NCBI GenBank assembly: GCA_031772625.1
Contig: CM062808.1
Coordinates: 139,168,605-139,232,604, forward strand
Reading direction: 5' to 3'
Length of the DNA stretch: 64,000 nucleotides
Origin: Pinus tabuliformis
Taxonomy: Eukaryota > Streptophyta > Pinopsida > Pinales > Pinaceae
This document shows positions 45,801-56,900 of this stretch, in pieces. The translations under genes were made by a program, and so were the position numbers. Numbering within the stretch: position 1 is the first letter of the stretch; each line of letters opens with the position of its first letter. The notes beneath the pieces were generated by a model. That model worked only from the letters and a program-made list of their open reading frames with translations. It did not search any database and had not been told where the DNA came from.

Positions 45801-46229
45801 CTCCCTCAATTGGAGTATTGGGGGTGGATTCTTAGACATTGCTGTAATATTGATTATTTTGGAATAAAGTGCTAATTGGACCAACTCTTGTATGGCTTGC
45901 TGGATGAAGAATTGAAGCAAAGGACCTTCCATAGATTTCTTGAATCGAACACCGGATCAATAAGTCCTCTATAGCTTGTGTTTTAAAGTTTTCTGTGTGT
46001 CTTATATCATCTATGTTTCATATCTAAATGATAAACGAAAAAGATTAATTCGGAATATGCTTGATTGCACTCTGTTTTCAATCGTTATTATTCTCTATGT
46101 TTTCTTTAGAATTAGAATAAACAGTGAAATCTTAATTGCTCCTGTTTTCTAGTTCTTTCATTTTGATTATTTATTAAAGAATACTTAACTGCTCTTTAGT
46201 AGTAATCATCCAAGTTCCCTCTTGAAATA

Positions 46230-46234
46230 GGTTG
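46230..46234. repeat. Target site duplication of element C, left copy (GGTTG)
   Basis: GGTTG before TGTTAGGACTCC, repeated after the other LTR at 59456-59460. Confidence 0.9.
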
Positions 46235-46449
46235 TGTTAGGACTCCAAATTGACCATTTTCGATCTTGTATTTTTGCTATAATATTACCCTTTTTCAGTC
46301 CATAAGTTGAAAGCTTTGATCATATAATGACCTAATCATCCCAAGGTATGAAGTAACTCTCCGCATGACTATATTTTAATTATTCATTACATATTCATGT
46401 TATCTTTATATTTATCTTTGGAAAAATTAACCAAGTTGCTAAGTAACCG

Positions 46450-46809
46450 TTGAACTGTCTAAAGTCTACAGAAATTATAATTCATAGTTGCTGTAACACC
46501 AGAAACAGCAACTACGCAGTTGCTGCAACACCAGAAACAACAACTACGCAGTTGCTACAGCACCAGCAACAACAACTATCTAAAGCGGGGAAATGTTATT
46601 TTGCAAACAACTGGAATACCGGAAATAACAAACGGCAACTATCAGACAATCGCCAGAGTTCCATGTTGACGCAGCATGATCAACAACTGTCCAAAAAGGG
46701 TAAAACACGGTTACAGTTGCTAAAACACCAGGAACATCATGAGTTTACTAAATCAGCAACAATGGGGAAGCGGCAAAGGATAGTGCGAGGATTCCAAGAA
46801 GACGGTTGA
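46450..46809 (+). CDS. 119-codon ORF in the 5' LTR of C
   Basis: Open in both LTRs (58238-58597 is the same length) with about ten substitutions between them. Gln/Thr-rich start made by the hairpin repeats (VAATPETTTTQLLQHQQQQL), then a Lys/Arg/Gln-rich half (GKTRLQLLKHQ, GKRQRIVRGFQ). It lies upstream of the LTR TATA box, so it would need another promoter. No known domain. Coding status uncertain. Confidence 0.3.
   Translation: MNCLKSTEIIIHSCCNTRNSNYAVAATPETTTTQLLQHQQQQLSKAGKCYFANNWNTGNNKRQLSDNRQSSMLTQHDQQLSKKGKTRLQLLKHQEHHEFTKSATMGKRQRIVRGFQEDG
46486..46581. repeat. Three 32-bp hairpin repeats in 5' LTR of C
   Basis: Units begin AGTTGCTGYAACACCAG and contain CAGCAACT or CAACAACT, so the first unit folds into an 8-bp stem. 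The core GTTGCTGCAACACC is the same word that forms the array at 53480-53790. The copies in the 3' LTR lie near 58274-58369. Confidence 0.8.
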
Positions 46810-46954
46810 AGTTTGGTTACCAGCTGTGTAACAATAAGAGACCCAAGAAAGAATACACTGTCACACTGTTGTAACAACATCCTGTAACAAGGATGGATTT
46901 CTTATTTTTGACAAAAAAAGGTTTAACTGAATGAACGATGATAGTCTATTGTAA

Positions 46955-46986
46955 TAGATGTCTCCTCTATAAAGAGGAGACATCTA
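46955..46986. promoter_or_regulatory. LTR C TATA box inside a perfect 32-bp palindrome
   Basis: Arms TAGATGTCTCCTCT and AGAGGAGACATCTA (14 bp, no mismatch) flank ATAA, creating CTATAAAG across the centre. Identical in the 3' LTR at 58743-58774. Likely the main LTR promoter; transcription would start about 30 bases downstream. Confidence 0.7.
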
Positions 46987-47669
46987 CATTAGAAAGGGGG
47001 GGAGAAAAACAAGTTGTAAGGGAAGTTTTGAAAGACAAACAACAAGTTTGAATTTTTATTGTAACTAGACCTTTTGGCAGATGAATAGAAGATTGTTCTG
47101 AGCACCTAATCCAACATTTGTGTTCTGGGGAATCTTGTGAGAGGGACAGGGCCCACCTTCTTCACAATATTCACCCATTTATTTCCTGTCAGTGTGTAAG
47201 TGTGTCTGGTAATTTCCTTTTTGCTGGTACTCTGTTTGGATTCTGTAGCATTACCTCTGATAATTTCCTTTTTGCTGGTACTCTGTTTTGTTAATCGTTT
47301 GAAGCTGTAAAAGAATACTTCACCGGTGAATTAGAATTGCAGTGTGTATTAGCAATCTGGTTACAGGGCAGGTGCTGAACATCCTTACCTGGAGGATAGG
47401 GTCCTGATCCTCTGCTAACAGAGCATCCATTACTTCTCTTTTCAGATTTGTATTCTTAGTTAACTGCTTTCATTTTATCTTTGCAATACACTGTTATAAC
47501 ATAGAGTAAGGAGTTTTAACAGAATCGTGTATACTACAGCTTTTGATGCTTTTAGAATTAAGTACATACGGTACGCAGTCACCTTTGAAATAAAAGGACT
47601 TTCCCGGGTTGACAAATTAATGTGGTACTTGACTGTTTAATCAATAAACAATTCAACTAGCCAACATTT

Positions 47670-47686
47670 TGGCGTCGTTGCCGGGG
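47670..47686 (+). other. PBS of element C (tRNA-Asp type)
   Basis: TGGCGTCGTTGCCGGGG, one base from the expected tRNA-Asp complement, three bases after the LTR. Confidence 0.85.
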
Positions 47687-47744
47687 AAGGTGACTAGAGA
47701 TTTTTAAAAGCATTAATGATTTCTTTTTAAAGAATAACAGGTGC

Positions 47745-50327
47745 ATGAGAGGACGCAAGAAACCTAATTTCACAGGCGACAAAGGCGGAGGAGGAAGAAA
47801 AACCTTTATTGACGAAATTATCTCAAAGGCTGAGGCATCACAGAGGACAAGTTCCCCGAGACCTCAGATTCAGTATTCCTCACAAACAGATCGACAAACG
47901 GAGGAAGTACTAGGACCTGAAAGGAAGCTGGAAGTACCAGAATACATTGAGGAACCGGTAGAAGAACCTGAAGAGACAGAATATACAGAAGATAAAGAAA
48001 GTGATTCAGGAAAAAGACCAATGGAGGATAACAGAACAGAAGGAAGGGGGGAAAACTCACTCTCTACCTTGGAGTTCCCTATTGGGGAGCTCCCGAGAGG
48101 AGCGACCCCTATGAAGAACATTCCACTTTCAGCATTACCCAACTTTCATGGGTTATCCTCTGAAGACCCGGATGAATTCCTCTTTGAATTCGATATACTA
48201 TGTAGGAGTTATGATTATGTGAGCCCTAATCAGAAACTAAAACTGTTTCTAGCAACACTGAAAGGGAATGCGTTAAGGTGGTTTATGAGCTTAGGAGCTC
48301 AGGCAATCACTACCTGGGATCAGATGAAAGAAAGCTTTCTGGCCAAATATCAGGATTACTGCCGAACAAGAGAAAGGAAGGAAGAATTGTTTAAAATGGT
48401 TCAGAAGGAGGACGAGAATCTAGAAGACTTTGTGGAAAGACTGCAGTATAATCTGCAGCGGTTTGACCACCCTAACATGAGTAAAGATATTCTGAAAACA
48501 ATATTGCTGAAAGGGGTACGAGATGGCTGCTTGGACATGTTGAATATGCTAGGAAAAGGGGACATTTCCAAGGAACCATTTGATGAAATTATCAACCTCT
48601 GCCTGAGATGTTCAAGAGGAGCAGTAAGCAGATCAAAAAGCAGGGACAATGTATACTCAAGAGTCCAGAATTCAGCAAGTGGAGGAGCAACAAGGGCTGA
48701 AATAGGTAATTTGTTGGAAGAATTTAAAACTGAGATGTTAAGCTCTTTTGCTTCAAAAATTGATGCTCTGCAGGTAAAGAAGAAACAGGCAGAAGCAGAA
48801 GCTGCCCTAGCTATTTTTTGTTCCAAATGCAGAGAAAAACACCCACTCAGGGAATGCCCACTAGATAAGGTACCAATCTGCACGATCTGCGAAAAGGACC
48901 ATGAGACCCAGCAATGCCCCTCTCTGCCTGGAATTAAAGCAGCATTGCAGTCAACTGAAGAAGAGGCTGAAGCAGTGTACCTAATGACACAGAGGAGGCA
49001 ATGGCCACAAAGACAAGGTATGAATTCTAACACAGCATTTAGTCGTTGGAATAATCATTCTCCTTTTCAAACAAATTACCCACCCATGAACCAAATGCAG
49101 TACCCACCCTTTAACACAATGAATTTTCTACCTATGCAGCAACCAAATCTTCCTTTTCCTGATCCTACCATATGGAATCCTTGGGCTCCCCAGCAACCGT
49201 ATTTTAATCAATGGAATCCGAACTGGGCAGGCCAACAGATGCCATTTCCTCAGCATCAACAGTCTCTTTCCTTACCATCCAATACTCCTCCGAATAACCA
49301 GGCAATTAGACCGCAGCTGCCTGTGCAACCCAACCCCAACCCAAATAACAATAAATCCCTGCAAGTAATTGATATTCAAAATCAGCCTATCTCCCCCATG
49401 CAATGTAATGATATCCATCTTCACTCATGGAGAATTGTTGAACCCATCATTAATGACATTACTGACTCTGATAAAGAGGAAGTTAGAAAAGAAAAACCAG
49501 CTAAAAATAATGCTGAAACAGTCGAATCAGCATCTAACAACAATGATCAAACAGCAAATCCGCCATTCCCTGAACGTCTGGCTCTCACTAAAATGCTTGA
49601 GCAACCTGCTTTTAACCTTTTAGGTGAACTACAGAATTTATATGTTAAAATCCCATTGTTGCAAGCGCTAAGAGATGTTCCCATTTATGCTAGGACTGTT
49701 AGAGATATCTGCATAAAAAAACCTGGAAGAAAAACTAAGGACCCCCTCACAGTTCATGTGATGGGAGAGCTGACTGCTTTAATGACAGAAAAAGATCCTC
49801 CTGTGAAATATGGTGACCCTGGTCACCCTACAGTAACAGTTCAGGTTGGAAAAACCTTTGTCTCTAAAGTTCTAGTAGATTTAGGTGCTGCAATAAATAT
49901 TATGACACTTGAAACAGCACAATTGCTTCAGTTAAAAAACTTTATTAGGGAAACTCCAACCATCCTAGAGTTGGCTGATCGCTCTACAATTAAACCTGAA
50001 GGGGTCATTGAAGATCTAATAATTTCTATAGAATCCTGGAATTACCCAGCTGACTTTGTGGTGTTACAAACTAAAACAAAGTTGGGGGGTCATCTGCTGA
50101 TTCTAGGAAGACCTTGGCTGGCTACAGCAGATGCTTTCATCAGCTGTAGATCAGGATCAATGACCATCTCTAATGGGAAGGAAACCAAACAGCTTACCCT
50201 TTATCCTCATGCTACACCCATGATTAATAATGACAATTCTGTATGGGTAGATTATGAGGATGAAGAAACCCAACCTATCTTGACTATCGGACAAGCTTTA
50301 ACTTTCAAAGACTCTTACCGAAGATGA
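47745..50327 (+). CDS. Element C Gag-protease polyprotein, intact, 860 aa
   Basis: Start MRGRKKPNFTGDKGGGG 59 bases after the PBS. Residues 1-120 are acidic and disordered; the gag core at about 125-300 (LPNFHGLSSEDPDEFLFEFD, LRWFMSLGAQAITTWDQMK) would form the particle. Two zinc knuckles at about 360-400 (CSKCREKHPLREC and CTICEKDHETQQC). A Pro/Asn/Gln-rich linker covers about 420-560. The aspartic protease at about 700-830 has VLVDLGAAINIM as active site and LLILGRPWLATADAF as closing motif. The DLG motif is usual for Athila. The C-terminus overlaps the RT frame by about 26 bases. This is the only full-length intact retroelement polyprotein in the window. Confidence 0.9.
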   Translation: MRGRKKPNFTGDKGGGGRKTFIDEIISKAEASQRTSSPRPQIQYSSQTDRQTEEVLGPERKLEVPEYIEEPVEEPEETEYTEDKESDSGKRPMEDNRTEGRGENSLSTLEFPIGELPRGATPMKNIPLSALPNFHGLSSEDPDEFLFEFDILCRSYDYVSPNQKLKLFLATLKGNALRWFMSLGAQAITTWDQMKESFLAKYQDYCRTRERKEELFKMVQKEDENLEDFVERLQYNLQRFDHPNMSKDILKTILLKGVRDGCLDMLNMLGKGDISKEPFDEIINLCLRCSRGAVSRSKSRDNVYSRVQNSASGGATRAEIGNLLEEFKTEMLSSFASKIDALQVKKKQAEAEAALAIFCSKCREKHPLRECPLDKVPICTICEKDHETQQCPSLPGIKAALQSTEEEAEAVYLMTQRRQWPQRQGMNSNTAFSRWNNHSPFQTNYPPMNQMQYPPFNTMNFLPMQQPNLPFPDPTIWNPWAPQQPYFNQWNPNWAGQQMPFPQHQQSLSLPSNTPPNNQAIRPQLPVQPNPNPNNNKSLQVIDIQNQPISPMQCNDIHLHSWRIVEPIINDITDSDKEEVRKEKPAKNNAETVESASNNNDQTANPPFPERLALTKMLEQPAFNLLGELQNLYVKIPLLQALRDVPIYARTVRDICIKKPGRKTKDPLTVHVMGELTALMTEKDPPVKYGDPGHPTVTVQVGKTFVSKVLVDLGAAINIMTLETAQLLQLKNFIRETPTILELADRSTIKPEGVIEDLIISIESWNYPADFVVLQTKTKLGGHLLILGRPWLATADAFISCRSGSMTISNGKETKQLTLYPHATPMINNDNSVWVDYEDEETQPILTIGQALTFKDSYRR

Positions 50328-52000
50328 ATTAATCAGCAGTTTCATTTCTAAACCTTCTTCGGTCAGCCCAGAAATGTATAATCACTTCACTGCAATCTTG
50401 GAATCTGAATCTCAGCAGAACCTAAAAGATAAAAATTTATATCAGACAACAGTAGGCAGCCCCTCCAAAAGTACAACAATAGAAATTGAACTTGGCAAAA
50501 CATTAAATATAAATCCTAACTTAACTGATAATGAAAAACAGCAGTTAATAAAGTTACTTCGGGAAAATAAAGAAGCATTTGCGTGGGATTATACGGACAT
50601 GAAGGGGATCTCTCCTGAGCTATGCACTCACCACATATATATTAAAGAAGGATCCCGCCCAGTCTGTCAACCCCAGCGGAGGATGAATCCCAATCTAAGG
50701 GAAATTGTGAAGGAGGAACTTCAAAAACTCTTGAATGCAGGATTTATATACCCTATATCTGATAGTGAGTGGGTTTCCCCACTTGTAATTGTACCCAAGA
50801 AAAATGGCAAATGGAGAGTATGTGTGGATTACAGAGCTCTGAATAAAGCCACCCAGAAAGACCATTTTCCTTTACCATTCATTGATCAGGTATTAGATAA
50901 TTTGGCAGGTAAGAAATTCTTTTCATTTTTGGACGGATTTAGTGGATACAATCAGATTAAGATTGCACCCCAAGACCAGGACAAGACCACGTTTACTAGC
51001 CCATGGGGGACCTTTGCTTACAGGGTTCTTCCATTTGGGTTATGTAATGCTATAGCAACATTTCAAAGAGCAGTGATAGGGATTTTTTCTGATATGCTAA
51101 ATGATTCATTAGAAATATTTATGGATCACTTTACTCCTTATGGAGTGACTTTTGAAGATGCACTACAGAATCTTGAAAAAGTACTTAAGCGATGTGTATA
51201 AGCACACCTTGCCTTAAGCACTGAAAAATGTCATATGATGATGAATCAAGGTATTGTATTGGGTCACTTCATCTCATTCCTAGGAATACAAGTCGATCCA
51301 GCCAAAATACAGGTAATTCAGACCCTCCCTATCCCCAAAACACAAACCGATGTAAGAAGCTTTTTAGGACATGCTGGATACTATAGAAGATTTATTAAGA
51401 ATTCTTCCAAAATAGCTTCTCCTCTATTTGTGTTATTAACAAAGAATGTTGAATTTAAGTGGACTGATGATTGTGAAAAAGCATTTAATGAACTTAAACA
51501 TCAGTTGTCTACAGCTCCCATTTTGAGAGGACCTGATTGGGCACTACCCTTTCATATATCCTCTGATGCCTCAGATACTACAATTGGAGCTGTCTTGGGC
51601 CAGGAAGAAAATAGTCTTCACTATGCCATTTATTTTATCAGTAAGAATATGACACCAGCTGAACTAAATTATACAGTCACTGAGAAGGAATTCCTAGCAG
51701 TCATTTATGCTATCAATAAATTTCGACATTATATTACTGGCTACACTACTTTTGTGCATACTGATCACTCGACGATTAAATATTTAATGAATAAATCAGT
51801 TACAAATGCCCAAGTCACCAGATGGTTATTATTATTACAAGAATTTGACATCACAATTGTAGATAGGCGAGGAAAAGAAAATGTAGTTGCTGATTTCCTT
51901 TCTCGATTAAAAACTGATGAAAATATTCCAGTAGATGATTCTTTTCCTGATGAATATTTATTTGCAGTATCTGCTCACTCACCTTGGTATGCAGACATTG
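50302..52000 (+). pseudogene. Element C reverse transcriptase and RNase H, two defects
   Basis: RT frame opens at 50302 in the +1 frame relative to gag-protease. Motifs: HHIYIKEGSRPVCQPQRRMN, WVSPLVIVPKKNGKWRVCVD, FLDGFSGYNQIKIAP, VLPFGLCNAIATFQRA. The active site reads EIFMDHFTPYG, so the second catalytic Asp is His (51127-51129). A TAA stop at 51199-51201 follows, then the same frame continues with the thumb and an RNase H that keeps all acidic residues ([39 protein letters not shown]). Confidence 0.9.
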
Positions 52001-53316
52001 CCAACTATTTAGTTGCAGGAAAATTGCCGTCGCACCTATCACACAGGGAAAAAAGAAAGATCATCCAGCAAAGTGCTAGGTACAGCTGGATAAGCGGGTG
52101 TCTTTTCCACACAGGAATTGATCAGGAAATCCGGAGATGCATTGGTGAAGATGAAATTTATGATGTATTAAAAGCTTGTCACGATGGACCTTGTGGAGGG
52201 CATTTTGCAGACAAAAGAACAACACACAAGGTACTCAGAATGGGTTATTATTGGCCCTCACTCTTCAAAGATGCAAGGAAATATGTGAAGGCCTGTGATA
52301 GCTGTCAAAGAATGGGCCAGCGTAATCACAGGGATGAAATGCCACTCAATCCCCAGGTAATTCTTGAACATTTTGAGAGATGGGCATTAGATTTTATAGG
52401 TCCCATTAATCCTCCATCCAATCAAAGAGTGTACATATTAGTATGCACAGATTATATGACTAAATGGGTAGAGGCTAAGGCACTCCTTAAAGCTAATGAA
52501 TAAGCAGTACTAACATTTTTATTTGAAGAGATCTTTGTTAGATTTGGATTGCCTAGAGAATTAGTCATGGATGGAGGACCTCCTTTCAACTCTCATGGCT
52601 TCAATTATACACTTCAGAAATATCATATTAAGCACAAAATGACTACACCTTATCACCCCCAAGCAAATGGGCAGGTAGAAAGCACCAATAAAGTCATAGA
52701 AGCCATTTTGACAAAAACGATAAAGGAGAATAGGAGGGACTGGTTTCAAAGGTTGCCTGAGGCATTATGGGCCTATAGAACTACTTGGAGGAATACTACA
52801 GGCTTTTCACCGTATGAATTAGTTTTTGGAAAAAATGTTGTTTTCCCTGTAGAGTTTGAAATTAAAACTTTAAGAACTGCTTTAGCTGTTAATCTTGACT
52901 TGACTGATGCACAGACAGCCAGGTTGCAGCAGCTTCAAGAATTGGACGAGAAGAGACTGGATGCCATCCATCAAACAACCATGATACAGCAACAAAGAAG
53001 CAGGTGGCATGACAAAACCATCAAGCAAAAGCAGTTCCAGAAAGGTAACTGGGCTCTACTCTATGACTCCCGTTTCGAGAATTTCCAAGGTAAGTTAAGA
53101 ACAAGGTGGTTAGGGCCTTATGAAGTGGATGCTGTTTTTCCAAATGGGACAGTCAGACTTTTAACAATTGATGAAAGCAGAACACCACTACTAGTGAATG
53201 GGTATCGACTCCATTTATATCAGCGGCCTGTTTCTAAAGAAAATTTTAAGGCCACTTGCATGGCAAATAAACACTATGCTTCCCTAGGGGAACTTGCTGT
53301 CCCTCAAGGTAATTAA
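52001..53316 (+). pseudogene. Element C integrase, one stop
   Basis: Zinc-binding [15 protein letters not shown] and CDSCQRM, core [12 protein letters not shown] (Asp), VMDGGPPFNSHG (Asp), PQANGQVESTNK (Glu), then a C-terminal domain with WALLYDSRFENFQGKLRTRW and WLGPYEVDAV. A TAA at 52501-52503 after LLKANE is the only break. The ORF ends GELAVPQGN at 53316. Confidence 0.9.
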
Positions 53317-53479
53317 ATTTCTGTTTATTTATGCATTTTTTTAGATTAGATATTCTTTTTAACTAATAATCCTTGCCAAGGGTTGCCATATTACATTTCA
53401 GTATCTTGCAGATTTTAGTTTCAGAAAATAGCTGAGAACAAAAGCTTCAAAGAAATCACTTTGGGGACTTGGGAACACT

Positions 53480-53790
53480 GTTGCTGCAACATCATTTCCC
53501 GTTGCTGCAACACCACTTTCCCGTTGCTGCAACACCATTTCCTGTTGCTGCAACACCATTTCCCGTTGCTACAACACCACTTTCCCGTTGCTGCAACACC
53601 ATTTCCTATTGCTGCAACACCACTCTTCGTTGCTGCAACACCATTTCCCGTTGCTACAACACCACTTTCCCGTTGCTGCAACACCACTTCCCGTTGCTAC
53701 AACACCTTTTCCCATTGATGTAGCATCATTTCCAGTGGCTGCAACACCAATCCCCGTTGCTGTAACACCACTTCCCGATCCCGTAATACC
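53480..53790. repeat. 21-22 bp tandem array, about 15 units, between integrase and accessory gene of C
   Basis: Units begin GTTGCTGCAACACC and end in ATTTCCC, CTTTCCC or similar; units near both ends are degenerate. GTTGC and GCAAC in each unit are inverted. The array is directly upstream of a consensus TATA box (53812). Frames reading through it look like LLQHHFP or VAATPFP repeats and are artefacts of periodicity unless proven otherwise. Confidence 0.9.
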
Positions 53791-53811
53791 TTTTCCACTA
53801 TTTCTCTCATT

Positions 53812-53819
53812 TATAAAAG
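53812..53819 (+). promoter_or_regulatory. TATA box of the putative internal promoter of C
   Basis: TATAAAAG, a consensus plant TATA, 22 bp after the tandem array, in CT-rich flanks, and about 180 bp before the first possible ATG (53992) of the accessory region. A start site near 53845 would be expected. Confidence 0.5.
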
Positions 53820-53991
53820 CACCAGTCTCTCCACTTCAGCTCCCAAAAGAAACGAATTTTTATAAAATATACCATTTCCTACCAAAAGAACCAGCCATAG
53901 GCTATGATGATTACAATTCTCCACTATTACTTCCCATCATTATTAAAAAAATCGTCGGTATTCCCATACTTTTAGACCCGCTTTAATCATT

Positions 53992-56900
53992 ATGGATCCA
54001 GCAAAGGATAAGACAAGACTTTTTGACGCAGCAACCAAAAAGGTAAAACATAAAGGTACGCATGATTATGTATGGACATTAAATAATAGTTAATGTGGAG
54101 ACGTTAATAGGACTACCGAATAATTGTACTTCCAATCATATCACTTACGCGTAGCTTTTTGGGGGGGATTACCAAAGCGTTCTCATAATTGTATAGTACG
54201 CCAACTGCCGCCACCCTTAACTCTCCCGGTATCATGTAAAACGTCATCTCACCACGGCATGTTACCATTTGCAACGATTTACTCTGGACTGAACTAGGAG
54301 GCTCGACTCTAAACTGAGAATTTTCACTAAAACAACAGCTATGGGAGGAAATCTCATCACATACGAACTTGGCACAACAACACTTCTTGAGCTCTATCCC
54401 GAAGTTTATCAAATCTTTCTGCAAGCGGGATGGCTAGATTATTTTAGGAGACTTCCAGACTTTGACGCACAGCAAGTCCTCAAGTTTGCATGCAATTTAA
54501 CAAAAGGGTTTTCTGTCGTTCAGGGAGTTCAAATTCCAGCCACGGAGGAAGCGATAGCTCAAGTTACCGGGCTACCAGCTAATGGCACACGGTGGTTCAG
54601 TAGGAAGCACTTGATCCTTAATGCGCAGTAGGATTTTCTTCAACCAGGCGAGCAGGTGGAACCCAAGGGCAGAGGCGTAGCACTTCAGTCATTACCTCAA
54701 CCGTGGCCGAAAGTTGCTGAATTTGTGAAGCAATACCTGACGTGCGAAGGCCGGTACCAGGTAATTTACCAGCACGATTTCGTCTTGTTAAATCACTTGA
54801 GGCATGGTCAGTTGATAAATATGCCATATTATCTATTGGGATGTCTTAAAAATATGTCACGTTACACTGTCAACGCAAAGCGTCCGCTCCTTTCCTTAAA
54901 ACACCACCGTCTAGCTCAATTGCTGATAAATAGAGGCTTTGCCTTAAATAACCCCCCTCCCCCCATTAATCCCCATCAAGAGGCAGAAATCCCTCAGCCA
55001 GAGCAGGAAATTCCTCATCAGGAAGAGGAAATTCTTCACCAAGCTGAGGACATACCTCAGCAGAATGAAGAAATCCCTCAGCAAATAGAGGATATCCCAG
55101 AGCAAATACCCGAAGAAGTCCCTCAGCAAACAGAGGATATCCCAGAGCAAATACCCGAAGAAATCCCTCAGCAAACAGAGGATATCCCAGAGCAAATACC
55201 TGAAGAAATCCCTCAGCAAACAGACGATATTCCAGAACAAATGCCCGAGGAGATCTTACAGCAAACGCCCCCACAAGTTGCTGAAAATGTACAATCAGCA
55301 GTAGAAATACCCATGGAAACAACCCCATCCCCCAATAGAACCAACCCATCCATTCCCATACTTGGTATTTCTACCGATGACTCTGATGATAACATCCCTA
55401 TTACCCTCCTCAATGAAAAATGCAGCAGAAAAATGAAACCCCACCAAAAAGAAGAAGAACTAGGGCTTCGGCTAAAGCAGTTGTTATTTCCGCCACTGCC
55501 CCTATTTTAAAGAAAGCCAGCCTGAAAAGAAAAATATCTGAATTCCCTGCTTCTCTACCCAAGCAAAGGACTCGGTCGTCTGTAATAGCTGAATCTCCTA
55601 GCCACACCCTCCCCAGCTCACCACCCATCATGTTAAAAACTCGTACTCCCACCAGCCCTGGAAACTCCTCTCCCTCACCCTCGGAGGCTGAGATGCAGAG
55701 TGTTCACAGTGTCGTGACATTATCTTCTAAGGCAGCTGTCACACAAGAACCAGCTGCCGACACCCAAGGTAATATTGGCCAAGTGGCTGCAACACAAGAA
55801 ACAGCCACTACCCCAGGTGACACACAAGAACCACCTGTTGGGGGTATAAGTGATCAAAATGCCGAAACACAACCTCTACCTCCACTGGAACCTGCCGTTC
55901 CACACGCTCAGCCTACCATATCTGCCCTGCAGGAAGAAATTGAATTTCTGAAATCCCAAATTCAGGATTACCAGGAGGAAATAATAAGGGTCAAGGAAGC
56001 CTATCAAAATGAATTTAGCCTGCACATTTTAGCACGAGTAGCATCTGCAGCAGAGAAGAGTAAAGAGAGTGAATACATGTGCGCCAACTGTGGTGAGATA
56101 TACACTCAAGCAGGATACAAGATAGTTGCAGAACCAATGACTGAAGTCTTTGTTGTTGTGGTTGAAACGAAAGAACCTGTTGTTACACAAAATGCAGAAG
56201 CAAAAACAGAACCACCACAACCCTCTGCTGAAACAGAGCAACCTGCTGTCACACAAGAACCAGCAGGCTCTCCAGAAAAGGTGCAGGAGCAGACAGAAGA
56301 ACCTGTTGTAACACAAGAACCAGTAGGTTCTCCAGAAACTGCACAGGAGCAAACAAAAGAACTTGTTGAAACACAAGAACCAGCAAGTTCTCCAAAAACT
56401 ATACAGGTGGAAATAGAACAACCTGCTGTAACACAAGAACAAGCAGGATCTCTAAAAAGTGTGAAGAAAGAACTAGAAGGATTTGTTGTAACACAGGAAT
56501 CAGCAAGAAATGAAGAAGAAGATATAAAGTCACCACGGCCTACCCAAACTGTTATGAAAAAAGAAAAAGAAGTATTGGTTGTAACACAGGAATCAGGAGG
56601 AAATGGCAAAGAAGACATAAAGTTACCCCGGCTTACCCAAGCTGAACAAGAAGAAGAAACATTGACTGGAAATGGAGAAGAAGACATAAACTCACCCCGG
56701 CCTACCCAAATGGAACAAGAAGAAGAAGCAGTTACACAGGAATCAGTACAGAATGAAGAAAACGTAAAATCACCCCGGCCTACCCAAACTATTATAGAAC
56801 AAGAAGAAGAAACAGTAGCTGGAAATGGAAAGGAAGACATCGAATCATCCCGGCCTACTCCAATTATCACAGAGCAGAAAATCCTTGTTTATGCCTTTAC

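Larger units (their letters stand above)
45426..46234 (+). repeat. 3' LTR of element E, interrupted by element C
   Basis: Starts TGTTGGGAAGACATG 25 bases after the accessory stop. It contains TATAAATA (45793-45800) and a polyadenylation signal AATAAA (about 45865). The end is displaced by C: sequence resumes after 59460, but I cannot fix the LTR end. No matching 5' LTR is in the window. Confidence 0.55.
46235..47666 (+). repeat. 5' LTR of element C
   Basis: 1,432 bp, TGTTAGG to CCAACA. It contains an ORF (46450-46809), three 32-bp hairpin repeats (46486-46581), a TATA box in a perfect palindrome (46955-46986) and a direct repeat of AATTTCCTTTTTGCTGGTAC (about 47210 and 47262). Confidence 0.95.

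Noticed and set aside
50302-50327. Programmed gag-pol frameshift in element C
   Set aside because: The overlap is only about 26 bases. The shift is +1 in C but in the opposite direction in A, and there is no shared slippery site. A mutation in each copy explains it better.
53480-53790. CRISPR-like array
   Set aside because: Units are contiguous with no spacers, imperfect, and lie inside a plant retrotransposon.
53461-53986. ORFs reading LLQHHFP or VAATPFP repeats
   Set aside because: They only reflect the tandem array, whose 21-22 bp units keep several frames open in parts. No start context and no conservation in A.
56040-56880. Minus-strand Cys/Ser/Phe-rich ORFs in the C accessory gene
   Set aside because: Antisense shadows of the VTQEPA and SPRPTQ repeats. 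The plus frame is longer, repeat-structured and matches relatives.
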